The notes below the pieces were generated by a model. The model saw only the letters and a list, made by a program, of their open reading frames with translations. It had not been told where the DNA came from and ran no database searches. From Halichoerus grypus (taxonomy: Eukaryota > Chordata > Mammalia > Carnivora > Phocidae), in the NCBI RefSeq assembly GCF_964656455.1, contig NC_135718.1:20782449-20846448 (forward strand): a stretch of 64,000 bases of DNA, written 5' to 3'. Below, one piece after another: positions 25,746-37,634 of the stretch. Position 1 is the stretch's first letter; the number at the start of each line of letters is the position of its first letter. The position numbers were made by a program, and so were the translations under genes.

Positions 25746-26661
25746 AAGGATGATTGATAATTAGGTCTTTGTCTCTATCATCTATGTAAATGATTGCTTC
25801 ATAAAATTATAACTCTGCCTAAAACTCTTTCCAGTAAGTAAAATTGAGAATTACCAAGATTCTTCCAAGGGAGTTTAATAAGCTATTGAATACTGAGTTT
25901 AAATAATTTTAATTTCTTAAAGGTGTAAAAAAACATACCAACAATTCTTTCAATTGTTATGTTTATTTTATCTACACATCAGCTGACATCCTCATGTATT
26001 TTTCTAATAATTTAAACTTAACATAAATAATACTATTGTTGTCTTTGCTGCTGTTTTATTATCTCCATAATCTCCCTGCATTTCCACTTTTACAGTTCTA
26101 TAATATCCTTCAAATGCTCTAATTTTTTGCTGTACCAAGTTGGATGTGCACTGATATAGATCTTATATAATTTGTTAAACCAGTTTTCTTAATATGTTTA
26201 TTAACTTAACATTAATTTTATCTCAATGAGAACTTGGCCATGCTTCCAGCTTTACACCAATATAAAAGTTTAATTCATTTTCAAATTATTCAGTGTCACA
26301 CTCTGCTCTTTCAAATTAGATACCAGTTAATATTTTTTCTTGCTCGTTTATTTGAAATTGTCCTTTTTTTCATGTCAGAGCCTATGAAGGCATGTGTATT
26401 TCATTAATGATTATGAAACAAAGCAGTAGTGTTGAAAATTATGGCAGTTCAAACTTTGGCAAAGATGCAACGTGCTAGAGGTATTTTAACTTGAAAGTAA
26501 TTTTAAATGTCTGTAGCTACCTTCAGATAAAGATGCAGTATGATTTTAATAAATTTATGAATTGAGATAAATAAATCTTTTAAAGGTTCTTCCAACCTAG
26601 AGATTCAATACAATCACAATTTTAGGAACAAGAAAAATGGATAGATCTTAGTATGTTGGAT
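25746..26661. other. AT-rich sequence without recognised features
   Basis: Nothing recognised. Confidence 0.5.
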
Positions 26662-26677
26662 AAAATTTTATAAGTTA

Positions 26678-27059
26678 TTTGTCTCAGAGGTACAGGTCTG
26701 TGATTCAACAGTCTTACACAATTCACAGCGCTCACCATAGCACATATCCTCCCCAGTGTCTTTATATATTAAAAAAAAAAAAAAAAAAGAAAAGAAGATA
26801 GTAGGAAGGGAAAAGTGAAGGGGGGGGAATCGGAGGAGGAGATGAACCATGAGAGACTATGGACTCTGAGAAACAAACTGAGGGTTTTAGAGAGGAGGGG
26901 AGTGGGGGGATGTGTTAGCCTGGTGGTGGGTATTAAGGAGGGCACGTATTGAATGCAGCACTGGGTGTTATATGCAAACAATGAATAATGGAACACTATA
27001 TCAAAAACTAATGATGTAATGTATGGTGATTAACATAACATAATAAAATAAAATTTAAA
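26678..27059 (+). mobile_element. Twin-primed (5'-inverted) L1 3' end
   Basis: The left 85 bp (26,678-26,762) are L1 3' UTR in reverse. From about 26,764 the next adjacent part of the same UTR runs forward through an A-tract and GGGTGTTATATGCAAACAAT to the 3' end AATAAAATAAAATTT. The whole is flanked by the 16-bp duplication AAAATTTTATAAGTTA at 26,662-26,677 and 27,060-27,075. This is the textbook twin-priming product. Confidence 0.88.
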
Positions 27060-27129
27060 AAAATTTTATAAGTTAGAACTATTGAGGGGAAAAAAGTTTA
27101 TTGAAAAGTTTGGAAGTTTGTTTCATCTC

Positions 27130-27245
27130 TTGTCACTTACAAGTGGTGGGATTTTGGTCCCCATTTTATAGATGAGGTGACAAGGTTTAAAGTGGTTAAA
27201 TGAACATCCAATATGGATTAAAGGGAGAACTTCAGGCCCATATGT
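27130..27245 (-). mobile_element. MIR fragment, reverse
   Basis: CCCCATTTTATAGATGAGGT followed by GACAAGGTTTAAAGTGG. Confidence 0.5.
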
Positions 27246-27259
27246 GCAAAATCTTACCC

Positions 27260-27925
27260 TAAAAAGGAGGGGTTGAAAGTTGGAAGGATGGGAAGAGTGG
27301 TCTGAGTAGAGGACTGTGAGATAGATAGGACTGATATGTGGAGAGTTTTCCAGGAAATGTTAAGTATTTGGAGCTTCAACAATTGCACATTGGAAAGATC
27401 AATCTTGCCACTGTAAAATATATAGATTAGAAGGTGCAAAGGCTGGAGCCCATTTGGAAGGCTCTTGAAGTTGCCAAAGCAACATGATGGTGGTATGAAC
27501 TTGGGAGTTGGTAAAGTGGAGAATAGATGATTTTGAGAGAGATTTTAGAAATAAAATGATAAAACTGATTTATGGCTGTATGGAGATGGTGGGGAATGCT
27601 GATGAAGAATGTGTTGAGCATGATTCCCAGGTATAGGAATACGGGGGTGAGGGGAGGGAGATGTCAACATTTGTTGAGATTGGTAACACTAGGAAGGAAT
27701 TTGCACTACGGGGGTGAGGAGAGGGAGATGTCAACATTTGTTGAGATTGGTAACACTAGGAAGGAACCAAATTTTTAGAAAAAGATGGTCAGTTTGTTTT
27801 ATGATATAATATTATGATTGCCTTTGAGACATCTGGAATAAGTATTAGATGTACAGACTTGGAATTCAGGGAAGTTATTTAGATGGAGATTTAAGTGAGA
27901 GAGGAAAAGTACTATTTATTGCAGT
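27260..27925 (+). repeat. Ancient mammalian interspersed repeat with internal tandem duplication
   Basis: The order of segments (GGAAAGATCAATCTTGCCAC, TGATGGTGGTATGAACTTGG, GATTCCCAGGT, GAGACATCTGGAATAAGTAT, GTGAGAGAGGA) matches a common old mammalian repeat I recognise but cannot name with certainty. A 67-bp tandem duplication (27,641-27,766) lies inside it. Confidence 0.5.
27641..27766 (+). repeat. 67-bp tandem duplication
   Basis: Copy one starts at 27,641 and copy two at 27,708. About 59 bases are shared with one visible mismatch, from ACGGGGGTGAGG to CACTAGGAAGGAA. Confidence 0.9.
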
Positions 27926-28039
27926 GATTCTCCACAAAACTTTACTCAATTTCAATCAAAGGCCTATGTTTATCCTCAACTCGATGTGTTTTAGACCATG
28001 TGTATCAGAATCACCTGGATAATAGTGCACTAAGAAAGA

Positions 28040-28265
28040 TGCAAGATTGAGAGTCACATTGCTGAGGTTTAATTCCCATCTCTCTCATCTCCTGGTGTAA
28101 CTTCCAGAATTTAGTCTTTCTATGTCTCAGGTTCCTCATCTGTAAAAATTGGATATTATAGTTAACTTTTGATGTTTCTGGGCAGGGAAAATTAGGTAAT
28201 TCATGCAATACTCCCAAAACAGTGCTCAGCACATCTTAAATGCCCAATAAAGTTTAGCTAACATT
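28040..28265 (+). mobile_element. MIR, nearly complete
   Basis: TAACTTCCAGAATTTAGTCT, CAGGTTCCTCATCTGTAAAA, CAGTGCTCAGCACATCTTAA and CCAATAAAGTTTAGCTAACA follow MIR order. Degraded MER5-like sequence (ATCAGAATCACCTGGAT near 28,005; GTTTGGGAATCATTGAG near 28,322) may flank it. Confidence 0.75.
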
Positions 28266-29107
28266 ATTAGCTGGGTGGGGGGGATTGTTAAAATGGAGCT
28301 AGGATTTACATGCTTACTAAGTTTGGGAATCATTGAGTTCCATGGTAGGTATCCATTTATCAACTGTATTGACTGTGACATTACTTGGAGATAAATAATG
28401 GATTTGAATTAGGTAGTTCTGGTTAGATCCCACAGAGGTGTGATCTGAGAGAATTTTTTTTTTTAAATACCCATTTCTGGATACTATCAGGCCTTTTAAG
28501 TTGTGGCATATGAATCAAGAGCCACAGGAACATGTATTTGAAAATAAACTTCCTACATACGTACTTAGTGATATGCTGACCCAGAACCTCATTTGTAAAC
28601 AATTAAAGTACTTTATTTAGATGACCTCTTGAGATTCCTTTCACATTATAGGTGTCTTGATGGCTTAAAAAAAAAAAAATGTGTTTTCCCTTTTTAGAGT
28701 AAGTAATTTTTGCTGACAATTGGCTGCCCAAGGTCCTTTGCTTCTAAGTATGGCCATAGGTCTAGTTTTTGCCATTGAAATATGAGTGGAAGAAATAGAA
28801 CTTCTAGGACAGAGTTGTGAAGAAGTAGCTATTCATATCCAATATTATATTTCGTGCCCTGATGACTGGATGTAGAGGATGATGAAGCTCTAAGGGATAC
28901 TGGAGGCAAAAGATGGAAGGAACCGGAGTCTTTGAACAACCATGTTCAGGAAGAATGTTTACCAATCTGAAATACCACATTAGGCTCTAGAAGGTTAAAA
29001 ATTAAGTTTCTATTTCATTAAATTGTAAAAATAATGAGGCATATTAAAAAAAAAATTGTTACCCTCAACTTTGAACAGGATGCTTTTTCTACCTCTAAAT
29101 CTGTAAT

Positions 29108-29510
29108 GGTTAAACTTTATGTGTCAACTTGGCTGGACTATTTATTATGCCCAGTTGTTTGGTCAAACATTCTAGATACTGCTATGCAGATATTTTATAG
29201 ATGTCATTAACATCTACAATCAGTTTGCTTTAGGTAAGATGACCTTTGATAATCTGGATGGGCTTTACCCAAACAGCTGAAGGCCTGAAGAGCAAAACAG
29301 ATTTTCTGGAGAAGGAATTCTGCCTCAGGACTGTAACACAGAATTCCTGCCAGAATTTCCAATCTGCTGGCCTGGCCTGTAAATTTCAGAGTAGTAAGGT
29401 CTCACAATATATGTATATGTATGTAAATGTATATAGATGATAGATAGATGATAGATAGATAGATATCCTATTGGGTTGTGTATTAGCCAGGGTTCTCCAG
29501 AGACAGTCTA
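29108..29510 (+). repeat. Ancient mammalian repeat, family not assigned
   Basis: Contains TATGTGTCAACTTGGCTGGA, CCCAGTTGTTTGGTCAAACA, GAAGGAATTCTGCCTCAGGA and a right end TTAGCCAGGGTTCTCCAGAG. I recognise this arrangement from other mammalian genomes but cannot name the family safely. A GATA repeat (29,429-29,466) lies inside. Confidence 0.5.
29429..29466. repeat. (GATA)n microsatellite, interrupted
   Basis: GATA units with GATGATA interruptions. Confidence 0.9.
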
Positions 29511-29865
29511 TAGCTTCAGAAGATGTGGGATGAAATGTCTCTGTCATCATGAACATGGACCTATAGTTCATATACTGTATGTTGAGGATTGTGCTAAACT
29601 GAGGATAAAAAGAATAAAACTATCAATTTTTTGGTGCTTAGAGTATAACCTAATTATGAATAAATGTTAACATTTCAGTTGTTGGTTTTATATTTCATAT
29701 GGCTCAAATATGTAGTCATTTTTAAATGTGCATTTTGTGGAGTCATTTGAATATTCCTTGGTACTTCTGAATATTGGTGACTTTATGCTTGGTATCATTC
29801 CTTTTGTTTTGTTTTGTTTTAGAAGGGTTTTAGTAGTTACTTTTTCTTAACTTTCATTTGCTTTT

Positions 29866-31782
29866 TTTTTTTTTTAATTTGAGTATAGTTGATGTACAAT
29901 GTTACATTAGTTTCAGGTGTACAACTTAGTGATTTGACAAGTTTATACATTATGCTATGTTCACCACAAGTGTAGCCAGCATCTGTCCCATTACATCACT
30001 ATTACAAGATTATTGACAGTATTTCTTATGCTCTACTTTTTATTCCCATTATTTACTCATTCCATAACTGGAGGCCTGTATCCCCCACTCCCCTTCACCC
30101 ATTTTGCCCAATCCCCAGGTCCCTTCCCCTCTGGCAACTCTCCATTTGTTCTCTGTATTTATAGTTCTGATTCTACTTCTTGTTTATTCATTTTCTTAAG
30201 GATTCCATTTTTGAGTGGAATCATGGTATTTCTCTTATCTCAGTCTGACTTATTTCACTTAGCATAATACTCTCTAGATCCATCCATGTTGTCTCAAATG
30301 GCATGATTTCATCCTTCTCTATGGCTGTGTAATATTCTGTAGTGTGTGTGTACCACATTTCTCTTATGCATTTATCTATTGATGGACACTTAGGTTGCTT
30401 TCATGTCTTGGCTATTGTGAATAGTGCTACAATAAACATAGGGGTACATATATCTTTTTGAGTTAATGTTTTCATTTTCTCTTGGTAAATACCCAATAGT
30501 GGAATTATTGGATCATATGGGTATTTGTATTTTTAATTTTTTGAGGAAATTCTATACTGTTTTCCACAGTGGCTGTACCAATTTACTTTCCTACTAACAG
30601 TGCATGAGGGTTCCTTTTTCTCCACATTTTCACCAACACTTGTTGTTTCTTGTCTTTTTGATTTTTAGTCATTCCAACAGGTATGAGGTCATACATCATT
30701 ATAGTTTTAATTTGTATTTCCTTGATAATTAGTGATGTTGAGTATCTTTTTTCTGTTTTTTTTTTTTTAAATTAGATTTTTATTTTAATTCTAGTATAGT
30801 TAACATACAGTGAGTGATGATGCGCATCTTTTCATGTGTCTGTTGCCCATATGTATATCTCCTTTGGATAAACATCTATTCAGATCCTCTGCCAATTTTT
30901 CTAAATTGGAGTATTTTTTTGGGGAGATGTTGAGCTGTATAAGTTCTTTATATTTTAGATATTAACTCCTTATTGGATATATCATGCCCAAATATCTTCT
31001 CCCATTCAGTAGGTCATCTTTTTGTTTTTTTGATTGTTTCCTTTGCTGTACAAAAGCTTTTGTTTAGCTTGCCTCAGGAGGTATATCTAGAAAAATGTTG
31101 GTATAGCCAATGTCATAGAAATTATTACCTGTGTTTTCTTCTAGGATTTTTATGGTTTCACATCTCACATTAAGTTCTTTAATCCATGTTAAGTTTATTT
31201 GTGTGTAGGGTGTAAAGAAGTGGTCCAGTTTCATTCTTTTACATGTAGTTGTCCAGTTTTCCTAGCAACATTTACTGAAAAAACTGTCTTTTCCCCATTG
31301 TATATTCTTGCTTCCTTTGTCATAGATTAATTGACCATATAATTGTGGGTTTATTTTGGTGCCATTTTTGCACCAGTACCATACTGTTTTGATTACTACA
31401 ACTTTGTAATATATCTTGAAATCTGGAATTGTGATACCTCCAGCTTCATTCTTCTTTCTCAGGATTGCTTTGGTTATTCAGGGTCTTCTGTGTTCCATAC
31501 AGATTTTAAGCTTATTTGTTCTAGTTTTGTGAAAAATAACGTTGGTATTTTGATAGGGATTACATTGAATATGTAGATTGCTTTGGGGAGTACGGACATT
31601 TTGACAATATTAATTCTTCCAATCCATGAGCATGGAATAGCTTTCTATTTGTCTTCAATTTCTTTCATCAGTGTTGTATAGTTTTCAGAGTACAGGTCTT
31701 TCACCTCTTTAAGTTTATTCATAGGTTTTTGTTTTTTTTTTTTTTTTTTAATTTCTCCTTCTGAGACTTTGTTGTTAGTGTA
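29866..31782 (-). mobile_element. Old 5'-truncated L1
   Basis: The plus strand begins with a T-tract (29,861-29,875, the poly(A) side), then 3' UTR sequence, then ORF2 in reverse up to about 31,782. Its order matches the L1 at 17,740 segment by segment (for example the stretch around ATGGCTGTGTAATATTC near 30,320). It is interrupted by a small nested insertion at 30,751-30,812 and a T-expansion near 31,730-31,750. No intact frame. Confidence 0.82.
30751..30812 (-). mobile_element. Very short L1 3' tail inserted in an older L1
   Basis: About 60 bp with a T-tract and the L1 3'-end motif CTAGTATAGTTAACATACAGTG. It interrupts the older L1 and is flanked by a 20-bp duplication (30,731-30,750 and 30,813-30,832) with three mismatches. 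It is an extremely 5'-truncated insertion. Confidence 0.65.
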
Positions 31783-31857
31783 GTTCTTCTTTGAAAAAGA
31801 GATGGATCTCTATTTTGTAGCTCCACATACAGTCAATTACTGGGTTTAATAAAATGC

Positions 31858-32050
31858 GGGGACGCCTGGGTGGCTCAGTCGGTTAAGCGTCTGCCTTCGG
31901 CTCAGGTCATGATCCCAGGGTGCTGGGATCGAGTCCCACATCAGGCTCCTTGCTCAGCGGGGAGCCTGCTTCTTCCTCTGCCTGCCTCTCTCCCTGCTTG
32001 TGCTCTGTCTCTCTCTGACAAATAAATAAATAAAATCTTAAAAAAAAATT
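31858..32050 (+). mobile_element. Can-SINE
   Basis: Well-preserved head (GACGCCTGGGTGGCTCAGTC), A- and B-box-like promoter segments near GGTTAAGCG and GATCGAGTCCC, and the tail ACAAATAAATAAATAAAATC plus A's. Duplication ATAAAATGC at 31,849-31,857 and 32,051-32,059. Confidence 0.93.
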
Positions 32051-32934
32051 ATAAAATGCAATAATGTGCTTCTAAATAATTTAAAATAAAAAAATAGATA
32101 AATATAAACATAAATATTCATAAATTATTATTTAAGTGCATTAAATTTACATAGCAATGAAAGCTGAAATTTATGAAAGGCTATTTTCTGTTCATGCTAA
32201 TGGGCTAAATTCCAATCATGTTTTATGGATGAGATCCCTGGACAAAGGGGCCTACGTTTCTTCATCTGAGAACACATGATTCCTATCTTCATGCAGACCT
32301 CACAGGATTAAATTACAAACTGGCATTACATTTTTCTTTCATTTATTTTCATGATCGTAAGGAGAAGGTTGATTTTAAGTTTTTCAAGTCAAGTGGAAGT
32401 TTATCATATTATTTAGCACAGCCAGTTTATTGGGCTACATTAATCCCTCAGGGAATAATTAATATCCATAATGTGCCCCCCTCAAACTGAGAATTAAACT
32501 CCAACCTCCAGTTCATAATAATCTGGCATCCTCATTTTTGCTTTTCCTGCTTTTCCTACCCTATTCTTGTGAACTTGACCAATAACTTGACTTTTCTGAA
32601 GATCAGTTTCTTCAACCACTAAAAAAATGGCTATAATGCCAATGTTCACAAAAATCCTGTAGTCATTAAATGGCATGATGGTCTTCCTGTATCTCTGCCA
32701 TATCTGCTGCTTTTCTTGACACTATTACTTATTTCCAGGGAGGGCCAGCTATAGGTGTTTGTAGTCTTGTGAAGTGACCTTTACGGTGGGACGAGTACAG
32801 CCTCACACAAGAGGCTAAGAGCAAATTTAGGGAGTTGGAGTGTGGGACAGGGGATTAATGAAAAAAAAAATCATGTCAATGAACAAGTCCTATACAAGAT
32901 AGCAACCAATGGGGAGAGTAATCATTATGTTAGT

Positions 32935-33147
32935 ACTACTGAAAGTATGGCCCCCAGACCATAAGATGCACACCTCGGGTGATTGTTAAACATTGAGATT
33001 CCTTGTTCTCACTCAAGGCACCCTGAATCAGAACCTGGGGTGGGCTGAGGGTGGCTAGACTTGAAAACCAACTTTTATTTTATTTTTTTGATAAGCTCTG
33101 AGAGTGATCCTGTAGAACATAGAAATTTGAGAATCAATGGCCTAAGA
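32935..33147 (+). mobile_element. MER5A-like hAT MITE
   Basis: CTGAATCAGAACCTGGGGTG and a terminal-like segment ATTTGAGAATCAATGG near 33,125-33,140; the left end is degraded (CTACTGAAAGTATGGCCCCC). Confidence 0.65.
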
Positions 33148-34261
33148 TTTATCTATCACTGTGGTACATTTGAAGATAATACAAATATGTGATATTTCAG
33201 CTGCTACCTGTCATGAATTTTTACTTTAGAAATAGTAATTAGATAATCTCCATTCCCAGCCCCCCTCACTTCCACAAGTGCACTTGGATAAGATGAACAG
33301 GGTTAGCTCTGGCTTCTCCCGCAAGACCTGGGATAGTAGAAAACTCAGCCTTGATACAAAAGCAAGTATTCCTAAAACCACTTTGAATCTTTTTGGCAAA
33401 TAGGCCATTTCTTATAAACAAAATAGATAAACCTCAAAACCAAATATATTTTAGAAGCCTCAGGCTTCTGATTCTCTGATCTGTGGGCATCCTGCTTGAA
33501 CATTGTTAATCAGTGCTACATTATTGACTTTTTTTTTTTTTTTTTTGCTTTGGATAAGAAACATACAGCAAAAGTGTCCATAAATTCAACTCGAACCCTT
33601 CAGAGTCAGGAGTAAAATCCTTTTGCAAACCAAAAAGTGAGAGTTGCTCTTTTTTTTTTTTTTTTTGATGATGATTCTAGCTAGTATTATACTGAAGCTG
33701 AGGGAAAAGTCTCCATTTTCACATTGACTATGTGTTTTTTGTTGCTATGTGTTTACATACACAGCATCATATAAAAAACACACTCTTCCTATGTAGAATC
33801 TGATGTACTATTGTGGGAAAGCAAAAATTGTGGCAGAACTATCATGCTTGGTTCTGTAAAATAATGTCTGATGATATTCCTCACTAAACTTTTGCTTTTC
33901 TTTCTTTGCTTTGTCTTTTTTTTTCTTTTATTTCTTTGTGTTATTTTTTTTTCTTGATGAAGATAGAGATTTTTTTGTGCCATTTGGATACAGATTTAAA
34001 GCAATGGAGTTGCTGTTTCTGAAAAATAGATTGGATGCATAGGTTGGTTGACTCTTCGCCCTTTTTTTTTTTTTTTTAAATGTCTCTCTGATTCTGTAAT
34101 CTATTGTTTTTAGAGAAGTTAATATGCATCAGGCCCTGGAGTAAATACTTAACATACATGTCCTTTTATTGCCCAACAGCCCAGTGGGGCATGCATATGT
34201 GAATATGGACATGCTGAATGAATTAATCAGTTCCCCCAGCTAGAATAGCAAAAGTAAGTTC
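33148..34261. other. AT-rich sequence with T-runs
   Basis: T-runs near 33,530, 33,650 and 34,062 may be tails of degraded reverse retroelements, but no bodies are recognisable. Confidence 0.4.
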
Positions 34262-34560
34262 ATTCATTAATTCATTTCCCAGACATTTATAGAGCACTTA
34301 TTATATGCTATTATTTTAGGTACTGGGGATATAGTAGTGGACAAAACAGAAACAGTCTCTGTCTTCTCAGAGTCTATACCCTTGTGGGGAAGAAAAATAG
34401 CGTTTCAATAAAACAAGATAAATATAATAAAGGGCTGTGGAAAGAGTAACAGGATAAAGAGAGGGTGTAGAGTGGTCAAGGAAAGCCTTTCTGTGCACCT
34501 GACTTGTTGAATATGAATGAAGTAAGGGAGTAAACCATGGGGACATATAGAGAGTGAAAT
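34262..34560 (+). repeat. Ancient interspersed repeat, family not assigned
   Basis: ATTTATAGAGCACTTATTAT, GTACTGGGGATATAGTAGTG and GGTCAAGGAAAGCCTTTCTG are in the same order as in a widespread old mammalian repeat. Related pieces occur at 14,840-15,060 and 62,310-62,470, and possibly 12,610-13,220. Confidence 0.45.
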
Positions 34561-34574
34561 TTATCAACATGGCA

Positions 34575-34805
34575 TAGAGTGTCCTATAGGAGCTGGCCCT
34601 GGCACCCTCTGAAGTCCCACACCCTTCCTCTGTCTCCTCAAGCTCCAACTCAGCTTGAACATCTCTTGTTCTGCAATGAGCTCTGTGCTTCCTATTTCAG
34701 GGTTTTCATTCATGTTCATCCCACTTTCTTCTGCTTGAATATCCCCCACCCAAATTCTTTAGGTTGCAATATTTTCCTATTGCTGGACATGCTTTCAAAT
34801 ATTTA
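34575..34805 (+). mobile_element. L2-like fragment
   Basis: CTCTGTGCTTCCTATTTCAG, TTCTTCTGCTTGAATATCCC and AATTCTTTAGGTTGC resemble the common L2 3' region. Open frames here are not genes. Confidence 0.45.
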
Positions 34806-35191
34806 CCACAATTAGAACAATAGAAAAGATGGAAGTAGGACTCTTCTTCTGCATGGCAGGCTGGAAGAGCAATGGGTTGGGGGAGGGGGATGATGTGAGT
34901 TGCTAAGGGTCTACTACAGCTATTTGTAGATGTTATGTTCTAGTCAGTAATTGGTTACACATTTATACTGATCTTACTTTAGTGGAAGAAATGTAGTATT
35001 TGTTTTTGATGGTCTCTAAATCTAGAATCAAAGCACTGCCCTGTTATGTCAGACTATGTTTCACTCATTTCTGTGTTTGTGTGTTCTTGTGTTTTTGTTT
35101 GGTCAGGGTTGATTTATGAGAAAACATTTTTAAAATATCAGGGCTCTGCCCAGTTATGTGTAATTTCTCATAATCTGTATGGAACAATTGC

Positions 35192-35398
35192 TCTCTATTA
35201 TTTATCTATTTATCAATTTATTTATTGGGGAGGGAAGGGCAGAGGGAGAGGGAAAGAGAGAATCTTAGGCATTCTCTTGAGAGAATCTTTACACAGCGTG
35301 GAGACTGATGTGGGGCTCGGTCTCATGACCCTGAGTTCATGACTTGAGCTAAAACCAAGAGTTAGATGTTTAACTTACTGAGCCACCCAAGTGCCCCT
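35192..35398 (-). mobile_element. Can-SINE, diverged
   Basis: Reverse SINE with the head GAGCCACCCAAGTGCCCC near 35,381-35,398 and a GA-rich segment at 35,228-35,265. The middle has a small local duplication around GAGAGAATCTT (35,256 and 35,280). No clear flanking duplication. Confidence 0.85.
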
Positions 35399-35574
35399 CA
35401 CATTTAGTATTTAAAACTTGATTGAATCAGCTAACAATTTTGACTCTGTCACCTCTCAGATTGATATTTCTCTAGCTGAAGTTGTATTTTCACTCCTTCC
35501 CTCTGTACTAAATCTCTCTTGGTCTTGTGACTGGCATCTTGAGAGTATCTTTTTCAATCTGGTAAGCAGGAAAG

Positions 35575-35720
35575 AGCACTAGAGTGTAACTCAGGAGACA
35601 AGATCTCTGTTTCTTTATTCCCATCTTGCCATATAACTTTGGGAGAGATCCATATGTTTTTGAACCTCAAGTTCTTTATCTGAATAATGAGATAATAAAC
35701 CTGATGTTTATTCAAATAAT
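35575..35720 (+). mobile_element. MIR fragment
   Basis: CATATAACTTTGGGAGAGAT, CAAGTTCTTTATCTGAATAA and TGAGATAATAAACCTGATG. Confidence 0.5.
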
Positions 35721-37399
35721 TCAAAGTTATTATTATGTTTCACTAGACTAATAATTGTGAAAGATGATTTCATTATTTTGTAGATTTGAGTGCCATTCCT
35801 TCTTAACTTTAATTCTTCTCTGTAGCTTTTTTATTATTGGTATCATTGTTAATATCATCACTAAAGTAATATGTGTATGTTAAAAACAAATCCAATATTA
35901 CCAAAAGCTCCACAATGAAAAGTTCCCACTCCACTGAACCCCAGATATAATCTCATTAATCTCTTACCCCGGATATAACCAATTTTAATAATTTTCTTTT
36001 ATTTTTGTATGTTTATTTCATGGTGTTTCAGTAATATTTTTCTAAATCTGTCTTGATTAATTCACTTTATTCATTCATTCTAATTATATTCTATAATTTT
36101 CCCCATATCCCTTTTTCAAAATGTCCCTTTTCTCTCTATATCAAACATAAAGAAACTGAGTCTGAAGAAATAGATATTTTCTTTCATTTCTAATTTCCAG
36201 GTATCCTGTCCAGGAACAGCACTGCTCTGAGGCCAAAGGGCAGCCTGCTGCTCTCAGTAACTTTGGGTCCCTGAGAGAATGCTTTCATTTGGTTGTTTAT
36301 CCTATTGTCAGGGAAAAAAAGGAAAAAAAAAACCACAGAACATTTTGACAAAATATATCCCCAAATTATGAGAAACGTGCTGCCCTATTTAGTCACAGTT
36401 TAATGGTTTTTGAGCTCTAGTGAGTTTGAGTCTTCTTTGACTTAATTTTTTTTCCTTTATGTACCTTTACTTAACAATATTAACATGCATAATTGGACTT
36501 GAACTTTTGCAACTGTCATAATAAATGAAATGAAACACAAATTTCATTATCTTTCCTGTTGCCTCTGGGTTTGTTTTACAAACCAATTATTCACAAAATG
36601 AGGCATTTCACTTTTTGCTGTAGGGCTGTGGATAAAGATAGCATAAATCAATGCCTCATTCTCACCTGGAATTGCATAGGAAGAGGGTCCCTCAAGAGGA
36701 TTAGAATTATTTTTTTGGGGAAAAAAGACATTTCTCACAAGGAGAAATGAAAGCATGGCTTAAGTTATGCAAGAAAAGATTCAGGGGAATTTAATGATCA
36801 GTGTGGAGAAAGTAAGATATCCCTGTTTACTGAAGATTACAAAATAAATAAATAAATAAATATTTCACCTGGGTGAAGTAAAAAAAAAAAAAATACTGAG
36901 GCACAGAATTTAATTCACAAGAGGAATGGTTAGCAAAAACAGCTCCATCAGATTAAAAGAATAATTTAAGATATATTAATTAAGGGATAAATTAGCTGGT
37001 GTAAATCTGTCCCTTCAGCTACCTGTTAAAAAACTGCTTTTGTAATAAGGATTTCATTTCTCTAGGATTTTATAAAGAATGTTGATAGAAAATTACAATG
37101 TTATGCACAAGAGGAAGCATATAATATGAAAATAATGCTCTTTCTTGACTAGTTTTTATTTTCAATATGCTTTGATATTTGTCACCCAATTTGAATTTCA
37201 TGACAACTTCATGAAATAGGCAGATACAAGTGTCCATATAGTAGATGAGTAAAAACAGCTTCACAGAATGAATAGATTGTCCATGGTGAATCCGCAGCTA
37301 ACCCTGGACTAGAATGACTTTTTTTTTTTTAATTTCTAATCTTTATGCTATTTTACAAGAAATAAAGCTCTAGATGAAGCTAGAAAAACAGCATCATAT
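35721..37399. other. AT-rich sequence without recognised features
   Basis: A short (AAAT)n run at 36,841-36,862 and a few A-runs; nothing else recognised. Confidence 0.5.
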
Positions 37400-37625
37400 T
37401 TTTTTCATTCATCATCCTTTATCCTTCTTAAAATTGAAATCTCATTTCTCCAAGAAGTTCTTTATAAATTTCCTTATTTTGTCATTACATCTCCCGTAAA
37501 TGATGAGGAGATTCTGGGTCACCTTATTTTCCTGTATTGATTATCTAGTTTTGTCTTTTCCTGTTCTTTCTTCTTCCTTCTTTCTTTCCTGTAGGTTGTG
37601 AGCACTACTAAAGCAGGAATGAGGG
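37400..37625 (+). mobile_element. L2-like fragment
   Basis: AAATCTCATTTCTCCAAGAA and GTAGGTTGTGAGCACTACTA fit the end of an L2 element. Confidence 0.5.
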
Positions 37626-37634
37626 AGGCAATGT

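Noticed and set aside
31858..32050. tRNA-like A and B boxes as a tRNA gene
   Set aside because: They belong to the tRNA-derived head of a Can-SINE; the same applies to the other SINE copies.
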